A DNA stretch of 39,331 bases from an uncultured bacterium (GTDB lineage: Bacteria > Bacillota_I > Bacilli_A > RF39 > UBA660): contig CASFPB010000047.1 of assembly GCA_949296605.1 (NCBI GenBank), positions 1 to 39,331 on the forward strand, read 5' to 3'. Below the pieces are notes generated by a model. That model was not told the origin of the DNA, made no database searches, and saw nothing but the letters and a program-made list of their open reading frames with translations. Position numbers and translations under genes: made by a program. Below are positions 9,844 through 17,695 of this stretch, in pieces. The stretch's first letter is position 1; every line of letters begins with the position of its first letter.

Positions 9844-10400
9844 TTTAAAAGAATTCCTTCATCTCCAGCATTTATTAAAAAAGCATTAGCATCATCAGTA
9901 TCTAAATGAACTTCAAAATAGCCATCATCACTTACTTTAGCTTTAACATCTATTACTCCACTTTTAACTCCTGAAATCGAAAGTTTTAATGGTTCATCAT
10001 CTACGATATTTAATCTTTTAGCATCTAATGTGTTAAAATGAACATGTCTATCTGCAATAATGCAGCATTCTAATGTAACTTCACCTTTATTAGTTGCAAT
10101 AGTTATTTTTTCACTTCCACTAATATTTCCACTTTTTCTAACCGGAGGATTAATACCTAATTTCCTTGCATCACTTTTTGATATTTCAACTTGATTATAA
10201 CTACGTAATGGTCCAATAATTCTAACATTTTCAAATGATCCCTTATCAGTTTTTATTGTTACCGTTTCATTTGCTGCAAATTGTCCTATTTGATTTAAAG
10301 GATTTCTTACTGTAAGCTCTTTATCAAATAATTTTTTAAATATTTCTTCATTTAAATGAACATGTCTTGCGCTAATATTTATACTTACTTTTTCTTTCAT
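9840..10400 (-). CDS. pduL: Phosphate acyltransferase, PduL type
   Basis: PduL enzymes swap CoA and phosphate on acetyl or propionyl groups and are unrelated to classical Pta. This 186-residue protein has the two-barrel layout, with histidine motifs ARHVHL near the start and DRHVHF in the middle, and a third histidine in FEVHLDTDDANA. These match the zinc site of the family. No microcompartment shell genes and no encapsulation peptide are seen, so I infer the housekeeping acetyl-phosphate/acetate role found in fermentative Bacillota. The ATG at 10400 is chosen over upstream TTG/GTG/ATG codons because GGTG lies six bases before it. It is co-transcribed with the dihydrouridine synthase gene downstream. 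Confidence 0.93.
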   Translation of the reverse strand: MKEKVSINISARHVHLNEEIFKKLFDKELTVRNPLNQIGQFAANETVTIKTDKGSFENVRIIGPLRSYNQVEISKSDARKLGINPPVRKSGNISGSEKITIATNKGEVTLECCIIADRHVHFNTLDAKRLNIVDDEPLKLSISGVKSGVIDVKAKVSDDGYFEVHLDTDDANAFLINAGDEGILLK

Positions 10401-10435
10401 TATCATCACCAATTTAAGTATACAATAAAATCAAA

Positions 10436-10467
10436 TAATAAAAAAGTAATAATTGTTCAATTATTAC
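10436..10467 (-). terminator. Rho-independent terminator after the helical protein gene
   Basis: On the minus strand GTAATAATT-GAAC-AATTATTAC is a perfect 9-bp hairpin (10446-10467), followed by a T-run at 10436-10445. The stem overlaps the stop codon of the upstream gene and separates it from the pduL-dusB pair. Confidence 0.85.
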
Positions 10468-11345
10468 CCTTTTATTCTAGCCAATGTCATTTCTTTTTTA
10501 TAGTGACTGTCAACTACTTTTTTTAATAAAGTTATATCATCAGCTAAATTTTTATCATTTCCTACCAATTCTAATAGTTCTAGTAACGATTTATCTCTAA
10601 TATCTTCTAAACTAATAGTATTTAATGAAATACCATTGTTATTTAAAATGTCAAATAATGAATCTTTTACTAATCTTTGAAATAATAATTCATCTACTGC
10701 AATATCATTTGCAATATTTTCTCTTTCATTATCTGTAAAATTATCATTATTCAATAAAGCTATTCTAAAATCTTTTAAAGATCTTATTTGCTTACTATCA
10801 CCATAAGATTTAACCTCATGTTCAAGAAAACTTTGTAATTCATATTCTGAAACAGATACTTCTAATCCATTACTTTCATAATAGGCAACTTGTGGACTAT
10901 CTATATCTAATAGTAAACCATAAGCTACAATCTTTTTATCTTCTTGAATTCCACGATTTTGATATAGTCTTTCTTTTATTATATCTTTTTGGTATTTACT
11001 TAAACGTAAACCTTTATTTTGCATTACTAAAGATAACATATCAATAATTGTATGTTCAGCCATTATTGAACTCGCTAAATTTCCATTTTCTATAACCATA
11101 CTTGATACTTTTTTATATACATCATTTGAAACAGAATTTGGAAATCTTAATATCATCATACAAATAGTTGGTGAAACGAATGACTTAATAGGATTTCCTT
11201 TTACTCCATCTAAATGTAATGCTTCATTTAATAATGCTGGATTTTTAGAAATCTTTTGCCATAATTCATAAGCCTTATTATAGTCTTTTTCATCAAATAA
11301 AGCTTTATATAATTCATAATCTAATTTTTCTGCAATTATTTTCAT
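10464..11345 (-). CDS. Hypothetical helical protein, 293 residues
   Basis: I do not recognise a family. The protein is acidic and almost entirely helical in appearance, with no signal peptide, membrane segment, cysteine cluster or nucleotide-binding motif. The N-terminal 40 residues (MKIIAEKLDYELYKALFDEKDYNKAYELWQ...) look like a helical repeat hairpin. The rest has regular Leu/Ile spacing that could form a HEAT- or TPR-like solenoid. It is a single-gene unit with a near-consensus promoter and its own terminator, so it is probably expressed steadily as a cytosolic protein. AGGGG lies at a good distance before the ATG. Confidence 0.8.
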   Translation of the reverse strand: MKIIAEKLDYELYKALFDEKDYNKAYELWQKISKNPALLNEALHLDGVKGNPIKSFVSPTICMMILRFPNSVSNDVYKKVSSMVIENGNLASSIMAEHTIIDMLSLVMQNKGLRLSKYQKDIIKERLYQNRGIQEDKKIVAYGLLLDIDSPQVAYYESNGLEVSVSEYELQSFLEHEVKSYGDSKQIRSLKDFRIALLNNDNFTDNERENIANDIAVDELLFQRLVKDSLFDILNNNGISLNTISLEDIRDKSLLELLELVGNDKNLADDITLLKKVVDSHYKKEMTLARIKG

Positions 11346-11378
11346 AAAAAATACACCCCTTTTTAACAGTCGGCCATT

Positions 11379-11407
11379 ATCATACCAAATTTTTGCAATT
11401 ATGTCAA
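11379..11407 (-). promoter_or_regulatory. Near-consensus SigA promoter
   Basis: On the minus strand a perfect TTGACA (11402-11407) is followed by a 17-base spacer and TATGAT (11379-11384). A TGG sits directly before the -10 box (extended -10). It drives the 293-residue helical protein gene; the start codon is about 35 bases downstream. Confidence 0.85.
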
Positions 11408-11440
11408 CCCTTTTTTAAAAAAAGAACGTTTATAAAAAAG

Positions 11441-11467
11441 TATAAAAAAAAGAAAATGTATTTCCTT
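11441..11467 (-). terminator. Terminator of the 16.4-11.5 kb surface-protein operon
   Basis: On the minus strand AAGGAAA-TACA-TTTTCTT (with one G-T pair) is followed by a run of T. It begins 15 bases after the stop of the last gene of the operon. Confidence 0.6.
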
Positions 11468-11481
11468 ATAGTTAAAAAATA

Positions 11482-13086
11482 TTAAAACTCACTACTAACA
11501 TTTTCTTTACTTATAATTTTATCGACTTCTACAATAAACCAAATTTTTTCTACACTAATATTGCATTTATTAATTTTATTAATTCTTAAAATAAGATTTA
11601 TCTTGTTTCTAATTTGATCTAAATTATCAGGATTTAAATCATCTATTGTAACATTAATATTTTCCAAACGATAACGATTAACAATTATTTTGGCAATGTC
11701 ATAATCCTGAAAAATTGGAACTCCATTACATATAATATTTAAAGGATTCATAGCAAATAAATCAAATTTTTCACTTAACTTTATTACCTCATCATAATCA
11801 CTTATTTGAAAAGCATCTTCTATCATCTTTTTCTTAAAATAATCATAACTATAATATAAATGAAGAACATCAGAAACAGTCATTGTACTTGATATTAACT
11901 TTTTAACCTTATATTTAAATTTTAAAAAATCAAGTTTCTTATATAAATCATACAACTCTTTAGCTTTTAAATTAGCTTTTAATTTTAATTTTTTATTATC
12001 ATTTAAAATACTAATTTTATTTAAATATTTATTGTCAATTCTTTTATTAATTCTATCCAAATCACTTTCTTTTTTATTAATTTCATCAACTAATGATTCA
12101 AGTTTAATATCTTCTTTCATATTTAATAATGATTCATATTCTTCCTTAAATTTTATAAATACTGGACTAAAAAATATATAATCATTATATTCATTAATAT
12201 TTTGAAGTAATTTTTCTAATGAATCAATTACATCTTCAAAATTAGCATTAGGAGGTACCAACGAATCAAAAGCTTGAGCTCGGACTTTACTTCCTTCCAA
12301 ATAATGACTAATATCTATTTCTCTATTTTTAGCTTTATCTATAATATCAGTTAAAGTTTCTTCATTGTCTAAATATATTTCTTTACGAAGTTCAGATAAC
12401 TTTAACAAACAATCATCATAATTTTTTATATTATTTTTATTTAAAGCATCTTCCTTTAACTTTTCAATATACATTTCAAATTTTTTAGCATGTGCTTTTA
12501 TTAATTTTCTAAAATTCAACTCTATTTGCTCAATAATTGAAGGATTTACCCAATATATTTCTTCAAAAGTTCGATTTAATTCTTCATAAGCATCAGTATC
12601 AACATTTACGCGTTTTTGCAAAAACACTTTCATATAATCATTAACATAAGTAGTATAATTAAAATCTTCAGAAACTAAGCTAATTCCAGCAATTTGAAAC
12701 TTATCAATTAAAGAATTAATTATTTCATTTAATTTTTTAAAATCAATATTATCATAATTATTTAATTGATAAAATAATGAATCAAAGCTCATTTTTTCAA
12801 AATAAGAATTTATAGGATTAAGTAAAAACTTAACGTATTCCAAATTTTCTAATTTTTCACTTAAATTATTTTTAGGTTTAATTTCATTAATTGTAAAAGA
12901 TTTAGCTTTTGCTAATAAATAATTCCTAGTAGTGTTGCGATATTCATGATATTTTTCTTTATATTCTTCTATTAATTTATTTATTTTCTTTTTATTAGAC
13001 TTAGTTTTTGTTGGTAAACTATTTAATATTTCTTTTTTATTAGTAATATCATTGTTTATAAAAGTTAAAAAATTATTCTCCATCAT
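11482..13086 (-). CDS. Hypothetical coiled-coil/helical cytosolic protein, 534 residues
   Basis: No family recognised. The protein is lysine-, asparagine- and glutamate-rich and helical throughout. Probable coiled coils lie near residues 20-60 and 315-380, and the C-terminal third is more globular (from about SSTMTVSDVLHLYYSYDYF onward). There is no signal peptide or membrane segment, so it should be cytoplasmic although its operon partners are exported. It is the last gene of the operon. Its ATG at 13086, behind GAGGAAG, lies inside the end of the 47-residue gene (14-base overlap), so the two are translationally coupled. An upstream in-frame ATG at 13101 is less likely because the ribosome site overlaps it. 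A scaffold or assembly role for the surface proteins is inferred from position only. Confidence 0.82.
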   Translation of the reverse strand: MMENNFLTFINNDITNKKEILNSLPTKTKSNKKKINKLIEEYKEKYHEYRNTTRNYLLAKAKSFTINEIKPKNNLSEKLENLEYVKFLLNPINSYFEKMSFDSLFYQLNNYDNIDFKKLNEIINSLIDKFQIAGISLVSEDFNYTTYVNDYMKVFLQKRVNVDTDAYEELNRTFEEIYWVNPSIIEQIELNFRKLIKAHAKKFEMYIEKLKEDALNKNNIKNYDDCLLKLSELRKEIYLDNEETLTDIIDKAKNREIDISHYLEGSKVRAQAFDSLVPPNANFEDVIDSLEKLLQNINEYNDYIFFSPVFIKFKEEYESLLNMKEDIKLESLVDEINKKESDLDRINKRIDNKYLNKISILNDNKKLKLKANLKAKELYDLYKKLDFLKFKYKVKKLISSTMTVSDVLHLYYSYDYFKKKMIEDAFQISDYDEVIKLSEKFDLFAMNPLNIICNGVPIFQDYDIAKIIVNRYRLENINVTIDDLNPDNLDQIRNKINLILRINKINKCNISVEKIWFIVEVDKIISKENVSSEF

Positions 13087-13216
13087 TATCTTCCTCTTCA
13101 TCTATAATTTTATTGTTTAAAAATTCTTCAAAATCACTAATGTTATTATAAACTTCTATCAACTCATTTAAATTCAACAATGATAGATCAAAATTAACTA
13201 CATTTTCTTCATTCAT
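13073..13216 (-). CDS. Small acidic protein, 47 residues
   Basis: This short gene starts with MNEENVVNFDLSLLNLNELI and ends in an acidic tail (DEEEDNDGE). A strong GAGGGAG ribosome site precedes the ATG at 13216. It fits exactly between the preceding surface-protein gene (25-base gap) and the 534-residue helical gene, whose start it overlaps by 14 bases. It has no membrane segment or cysteine. The NLNELIEVYNNISDFEEFL stretch looks like an amphipathic helix. I infer a small adaptor or partner of the helical protein; no function is known to me. Confidence 0.72.
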   Translation of the reverse strand: MNEENVVNFDLSLLNLNELIEVYNNISDFEEFLNNKIIDEEEDNDGE

Positions 13217-13241
13217 ATTATATCTCCCTCTTTTTATTAAA

Positions 13242-14297
13242 TCATTGATTATAACCTTGTGTATCTTTATAAAATCCTAAAGATAATGTTAAATAAGCTC
13301 CCTTTGAATCGGTCTCTAAACTGTCAATATCTTGTCCTTCAATCCAAACATAGATTCTTGCCTTTGTAATTCCATCTGGAATAGAAAACAATGGGGAACT
13401 ATAAATTTCTTCAGTTACAGTTTCTTGTTTTTCAAAATAATTCATATCCATGTAAGGAGAACCAGATACAGTAGTATCTACAATTATTGGACCTCCAGCT
13501 TGTTTATAAGCATAAGTATCAAAATAATTTCCATTTTGTAAATTTATTCCATATTTTACAGCTCTTTCTATAGATAAATCTGTATGTTCGGTGCTCCTAG
13601 GCTCATAAATTATAGAATAGCAATCATTATTACAACTTATATTTTGAACCACATTAGCACTAGAAGTTTTAGAAACAGTTCCAACTTTTACAATTCCTAT
13701 TCTTAAAGAATTAAATAATCCTACCATTTCTTCAGATGCACCACCATTGATAGATATCTCAGAAATATTATCTAAATATAAATTATCAGGTATTGGAGAA
13801 TCAGAATCATTTTTGAAAAAAACATCAAACGCTAAATATCTATTAAATACTCTAGACTCACTCTCACTATCTAAATAAGTAGTTACTAAACCATCCTTTT
13901 TATCAAGATTTCTATATTTAACACCACTACTATAAAACATATTAAAATAATAATTATTGTGATTAGTTATACCATTAGAAGATACTGGAACCAAACCATC
14001 TTCCACCCATTGACTAGTATGTCCTGGATATAATTGCCCTAAATTTTTTATTAATGTATCATAAGAAATTTCTAAAAAAGTATCAAAATTAACCCCATCC
14101 AACGATATCGTTAATCCGCTATTATTATCAACTTTCATTGTAAAAGTTCTTATTCTAACATTTAAATTAGTTGTAAACCAAGCATACGTAGATACTAAAA
14201 ATAAGGTTCCAGCAACAAGAATTAACAAAATCATAAGTTTTTTATTTTTAATTATCTTTTTTCTAATTTTTTTATCACTATTCTTTTTAGCTTTCAT
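13242..14297 (-). CDS. Secreted TasA/camelysin-like protein (IEGQDID family)
   Basis: This 351-residue protein has a long basic N-terminus, a membrane segment (residues 21-37) and STYAWF at its end. A-x-A/W-F patterns like this mark the signal peptides cut by SipW-type peptidases in TasA and camelysin. The exported part is beta-rich and begins with LTISLDGVNFD, parallel to QISLNGVDWSD in the upstream paralogue. Near the C-terminus is TKARIYVWIEGQDIDSLE followed by a final beta strand, the motif shared by the paralogues here. Two cysteines (ISCNNDCYS) could form a disulfide. It is third in the operon; the gap to the upstream gene is nine bases. AAGGTGATT precedes the ATG. Confidence 0.83.
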   Translation of the reverse strand: MKAKKNSDKKIRKKIIKNKKLMILLILVAGTLFLVSTYAWFTTNLNVRIRTFTMKVDNNSGLTISLDGVNFDTFLEISYDTLIKNLGQLYPGHTSQWVEDGLVPVSSNGITNHNNYYFNMFYSSGVKYRNLDKKDGLVTTYLDSESESRVFNRYLAFDVFFKNDSDSPIPDNLYLDNISEISINGGASEEMVGLFNSLRIGIVKVGTVSKTSSANVVQNISCNNDCYSIIYEPRSTEHTDLSIERAVKYGINLQNGNYFDTYAYKQAGGPIIVDTTVSGSPYMDMNYFEKQETVTEEIYSSPLFSIPDGITKARIYVWIEGQDIDSLETDSKGAYLTLSLGFYKDTQGYNQ

Positions 14298-14306
14298 TCA
14301 ATCACC

Positions 14307-15722
14307 TTACTTTTTTTCAAATTCCCAAACTACGTCTCCAGCTTGATCAACACCTTTTGCAATAATTTCATCATCACCGTCGGTAAATGAAAATGCTCTA
14401 AACCAATTTGGTATTGTAAATTCTTTTTTATCATAATCATAAGTAATCCTTGAATCATCAGGAACTATATTACCAGTATTATTATAATGAACAACACGAG
14501 TTCTTACAACATCATCTGGAAGCTCTGGATAACCATCATAATCTATATCTTCACCGTAGAACCTTTCTTTAGTAAATCCAAAAGATACAGAGATTTTTTT
14601 ACCTAATTGCGCAAAATCATAATTATCAATATCTTGGCCTTCAATATAAACATAAACTCTAATTTTAGTAATACTATTAGGAGCTACAGTCATAAATTCA
14701 GGTCTAACAGTTCCAGTATAATTTTTCATTGTATCAGTAAAATATGGAAATTTATATAATTTTCCTTCAGTAGGTTGATTACTTATTGAAGGTTGATAGC
14801 CATTATATTCTGCACCATCATAAACATCAACATTATCATCAACATCAATAACTCCCCCTACTGCATAAGTAGGATAAGCAGTTCCATCAGTTATATTATT
14901 ACAAGTTCCATAATAAGAAGACTTATCATAAACATCAAAACCAACTCTATGTTTACAAGAAGTATTATACCAATTTATTGCATTCTGAACATGTTTTGTA
15001 TCATTTGGTTCCCATATTGTTGCAACTTTACTACAAATTGAAGTTACATCTCCACCTGAATCGCACATAATTGACCTTATTTCACTTCCATCTTCAGTAT
15101 ATGTTGTAGAAATAACCCTTCCTATTTGAGCAAAAGCTACTCTAACTGAATTTTCTATCCCAGTATTTTCTTCTCCTCCATTTTCTGCTACCTCAACAAC
15201 AGATTCAGGAGCTAAATACAAAGCTTCTTCATTTAAAGGATCATACTCAACATAATATTCATTAGAAGACTTATTTTTAATAAACAAATCAAATGCTACA
15301 TAACCATCTGCTTCGCTTTCATCATAATTAGGAACTCTACTAGCTAATAATCTATAACCACCTTCAGATTTTGTCAAACTTCCCTTTTCATACAATTCCA
15401 ATCTTGAAGACGTTTCATCAATAACACCTACAGAAGATATGGGATGTAAAGAAGACCAGCTATTCGTAGATCCTTCCCCAACAACATCTGGGTCATTATA
15501 ATTTTTACTATTAATTACTACAGTATCAGACCAATCTACACCATTTAATGAAATTTGCAAACTATCTGTAGATGATATTTTAACATCAAACATTTCCACT
15601 GTAACATCATTTAACCCTATAAACCATGCATATGTAGAAATAATTAAAATAACACCGCACACCAGACAAAGTAAAAATAGTAATTTATTTCTTTTTGTAT
15701 TTTCCTTTCTTTTTTTTTTCAT
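14307..15722 (-). CDS. Secreted TasA/camelysin-like protein (IEGQDID family), 471 residues
   Basis: A basic N-terminus and a membrane segment (residues 13-30) end in STYAWF, a SipW-type signal. The exported region is beta-rich with several cysteines (CDSGGDVTSIC, TSC, GTC) and an aromatic WEPNDTKHVQNAINWYN block. The family motif TKIRVYVYIEGQDIDNYDFAQLG is followed by VSFGFTKERF and a C-terminal domain of about 75 residues ending in FEKK. It is the closest relative of the partial gene at the right edge: the WEPNDTKHVQNAINWYN block, motif and tail all align. ATG 15722 is chosen because GGGTGG lies just upstream, although an in-frame GTG exists at 15734. It is second in the operon. Confidence 0.85.
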   Translation of the reverse strand: MKKKRKENTKRNKLLFLLCLVCGVILIISTYAWFIGLNDVTVEMFDVKISSTDSLQISLNGVDWSDTVVINSKNYNDPDVVGEGSTNSWSSLHPISSVGVIDETSSRLELYEKGSLTKSEGGYRLLASRVPNYDESEADGYVAFDLFIKNKSSNEYYVEYDPLNEEALYLAPESVVEVAENGGEENTGIENSVRVAFAQIGRVISTTYTEDGSEIRSIMCDSGGDVTSICSKVATIWEPNDTKHVQNAINWYNTSCKHRVGFDVYDKSSYYGTCNNITDGTAYPTYAVGGVIDVDDNVDVYDGAEYNGYQPSISNQPTEGKLYKFPYFTDTMKNYTGTVRPEFMTVAPNSITKIRVYVYIEGQDIDNYDFAQLGKKISVSFGFTKERFYGEDIDYDGYPELPDDVVRTRVVHYNNTGNIVPDDSRITYDYDKKEFTIPNWFRAFSFTDGDDEIIAKGVDQAGDVVWEFEKK

Positions 15723-15734
15723 ACAACCACCCAC

Positions 15735-16430
15735 TTATTCATCAATAAACTCTGAATTTAAATCCATATAAAATTTAAAACTTCCACCGATTAAATCATC
15801 AAGACAATCCGGATCATTTCCTTCTATCCAAATTATCAATGTATATTTATCAATACTTCCAGGCTTAAAATTAGCAACATGTCTTCTAAAAACCAAATCG
15901 TCAGATTGAAAAGGTGTAGTACCATTTTCAGCATTGCCATTATTTTTAGCTTTTGCATATGTTGTTGCTTCACCATTATAAATTAATTTAATTCTTAATG
16001 CTTCATCGACATTTCTAACAATATCATATAATACAAATTCTGACCAATAATCAGCAATTAAAGAACCAGTATTTTCAACAAAAAAAGTATAAGCTAAATA
16101 ATTAGTTCCATTATGTTCTCCACCATCATTATCATCTAAATTAGATGGCAGCCAACTTTCTGAAATATTTCTAAAACTCGTTGGACCTTGTAAATTAATT
16201 TCAGCTCTATAAGTTTTATCAGAAGGATCATCATAAACAACTAATCCTCTTTCAAAATATAAATTTCTATCTAGGGTAATACTATAATTTCCTTTATTAA
16301 AAATTAATTTAGTACTAATGTATAATAATAAAAGAAGTAACAAAAGAATTATTAGAATTATTACTAATCTTTTTTTCATATATTTTTCTTTGCGAACTTT
16401 TTCTGATAGCAACTTAATATCCTTCTTCAT
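15735..16430 (-). CDS. Membrane-anchored TasA-like protein, 231 residues
   Basis: First gene of the operon. Residues 18-45 form a strong membrane segment (a run of Ile and Leu ending in YISTKLIF) that lacks the A-x-F cleavage pattern of the two following proteins, so it may stay anchored. The outer part is beta-rich and ends with YTLIIWIEGNDPDCLDDLIGG, a variant of the IEGQDID motif, then a last strand and a short acidic tail. YLAYTFFVENTGSLIADY resembles the core strand of TasA-like folds. AAGGGTG precedes the ATG. I infer a base or anchor subunit for the secreted paralogues. Confidence 0.8.
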   Translation of the reverse strand: MKKDIKLLSEKVRKEKYMKKRLVIILIILLLLLLLLYISTKLIFNKGNYSITLDRNLYFERGLVVYDDPSDKTYRAEINLQGPTSFRNISESWLPSNLDDNDGGEHNGTNYLAYTFFVENTGSLIADYWSEFVLYDIVRNVDEALRIKLIYNGEATTYAKAKNNGNAENGTTPFQSDDLVFRRHVANFKPGSIDKYTLIIWIEGNDPDCLDDLIGGSFKFYMDLNSEFIDE

Positions 16431-16487
16431 ACTACACCCTTTTATAAAAAATATAAGAAACTTTATAGCATCCTATAATACAAATAT

Positions 16488-16515
16488 ATTATATCATTTC
16501 AGTAATGAATGTCAA
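16488..16515 (-). promoter_or_regulatory. Consensus SigA promoter of the TasA-like operon
   Basis: On the minus strand TTGACA (16510-16515) and TATAAT (16488-16493) are both perfect. The spacer is 16 bases and TGA directly precedes the -10 box. The leader to the ATG at 16430 is about 50 bases. Confidence 0.88.
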
Positions 16516-16527
16516 TATAAAGACATA

Positions 16528-16566
16528 ACCTAAAAAAGATTTCAATTATGTTCAATTGAAATCTTT
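16528..16566 (-). terminator. Rho-independent terminator of rmuC
   Basis: AAAGATTTCAATT (16535-16547) pairs perfectly with AATTGAAATCTTT (16554-16566) around a six-base loop, with a T-run on the minus strand. The stem includes the last codons of rmuC. Confidence 0.92.
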
Positions 16567-17636
16567 TCGTTTTTATCAACCAATTTTTCCATGTCTACAC
16601 CATTAATAGAATCAAACCTTTTAGTTATTTTTTCACTAGTTATATGAAGTTCATCTATGCTTTGATTTACAGTTTTTACATTCCTTGCTAACTTATCCCA
16701 TCTTTCTTTATATCTAGTAAATTCTATACTTAGTTTATTTAATTCATCATGTATTACTTTAGCATATTTATCCCTTTCCATATTTTTTAAAATCATACTT
16801 ATTATGGATAAAGTGCTTATAAGTGTTGTAGGACCAGTTATCCATACTCTTTTGCTATACGCATAATTTAAAAGTTCAGGATGATATGCATTAATTTCTG
16901 CAAATAATGCTTCTGCTGGCAAAAACATTATTGCTTCATCACTCGTTTCACCAGGAATAATATATTTTTCACTAATATCATTAATATGCTTTTTTACATC
17001 TGCAACAAACATTTTTTCAGCTTGTATTCTAATTTCTTTATCTTTACTTTTATCTGTCATCCTTTGATAATTTTCCAATGGAAATTTAGAATCTATTGCA
17101 ATAGTTCCAAGTGGTGCTGGAGCATAAAGAATTGCATCAGATATATATCCATTACTAAATTTATGTTGTGTATCATATATTCCATTTTTATTACTTCCAA
17201 AAGCATTATTTAATATATACTCTAAATTTACTTCTCCAAAAGTTCCCCTTGTTTTTTTATCTGTTAATACACTTTGAAGTGATACTATTTCACTATTTAA
17301 TCCATCTATCTTTTTTTGTGCTTCATCTATTTTTGATAATCTTTCTAAAACACTCATAAATGTTTTATTACTTTTTTCAAAATTTTTATCAAGTCGTTCA
17401 TTTACGGCATCATTTATTAATGTTAATTTTCTTTCGATTCTTTCATTTAATTTTTCAAAATCACTCATTAAATTTCTAGAAAATGAAAATTTGAAATCAC
17501 CTATTTCTTTATTTATATTAGCTTCAAAATGTCCAATTCGTTCTACCATTTCTCCATTATTATTTTTTCTTAAAATTAATATAATTAATAAAACAATTAC
17601 TATTATTAATAAACCTATAATTATATATTCTAACAT
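16542..17636 (-). CDS. rmuC: DNA recombination protein RmuC
   Basis: RmuC-family proteins are membrane-tethered, predicted nuclease-fold proteins that limit rearrangement at inverted repeats and affect mobile DNA. This 364-residue protein has an N-terminal membrane helix (4-23), a coiled coil of about 100 residues and the conserved RmuC core. The core motifs are DKKTRGTFGEVNLEYIL, IDSKFPLENYQRM, YIIPGETSDEAIMFLPAEALFAEI and the GPTTLISTLSII helix. Length is normal. Its own promoter and terminator make it a single-gene unit between asnB and the TasA-like operon. Confidence 0.95.
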   Translation of the reverse strand: MLEYIIIGLLIIVIVLLIILILRKNNNGEMVERIGHFEANINKEIGDFKFSFSRNLMSDFEKLNERIERKLTLINDAVNERLDKNFEKSNKTFMSVLERLSKIDEAQKKIDGLNSEIVSLQSVLTDKKTRGTFGEVNLEYILNNAFGSNKNGIYDTQHKFSNGYISDAILYAPAPLGTIAIDSKFPLENYQRMTDKSKDKEIRIQAEKMFVADVKKHINDISEKYIIPGETSDEAIMFLPAEALFAEINAYHPELLNYAYSKRVWITGPTTLISTLSIISMILKNMERDKYAKVIHDELNKLSIEFTRYKERWDKLARNVKTVNQSIDELHITSEKITKRFDSINGVDMEKLVDKNEKISIEHN

Positions 17637-17660
17637 TTTAACCTCTTTTCTATGTTTATA

Positions 17661-17689
17661 AATATATCATAGAAACATTTGTTTGTCTA
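17661..17689 (-). promoter_or_regulatory. rmuC promoter with overlapping palindromes
   Basis: On the minus strand TAGACA (17684-17689), a 17-base spacer and TATATT (17661-17666) with TGA upstream form a promoter. A palindrome AAACATTTGTTT (17673-17684) lies between the boxes and touches the -35. A second dyad, TTTCTATG/CATAGAAA (17647-17654 and 17668-17675), flanks the -10. These could be operators; the first is loosely like the CGAAC-N4-GTTCG LexA box but lacks its outer bases. Confidence 0.5.
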
Positions 17690-17695
17690 CCGATT

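Noticed and set aside
9840-10400. PduL as a sign of a bacterial microcompartment
   Set aside because: No shell protein, no encapsulation peptide and no partner dehydrogenases are present; a housekeeping acetate role is simpler.
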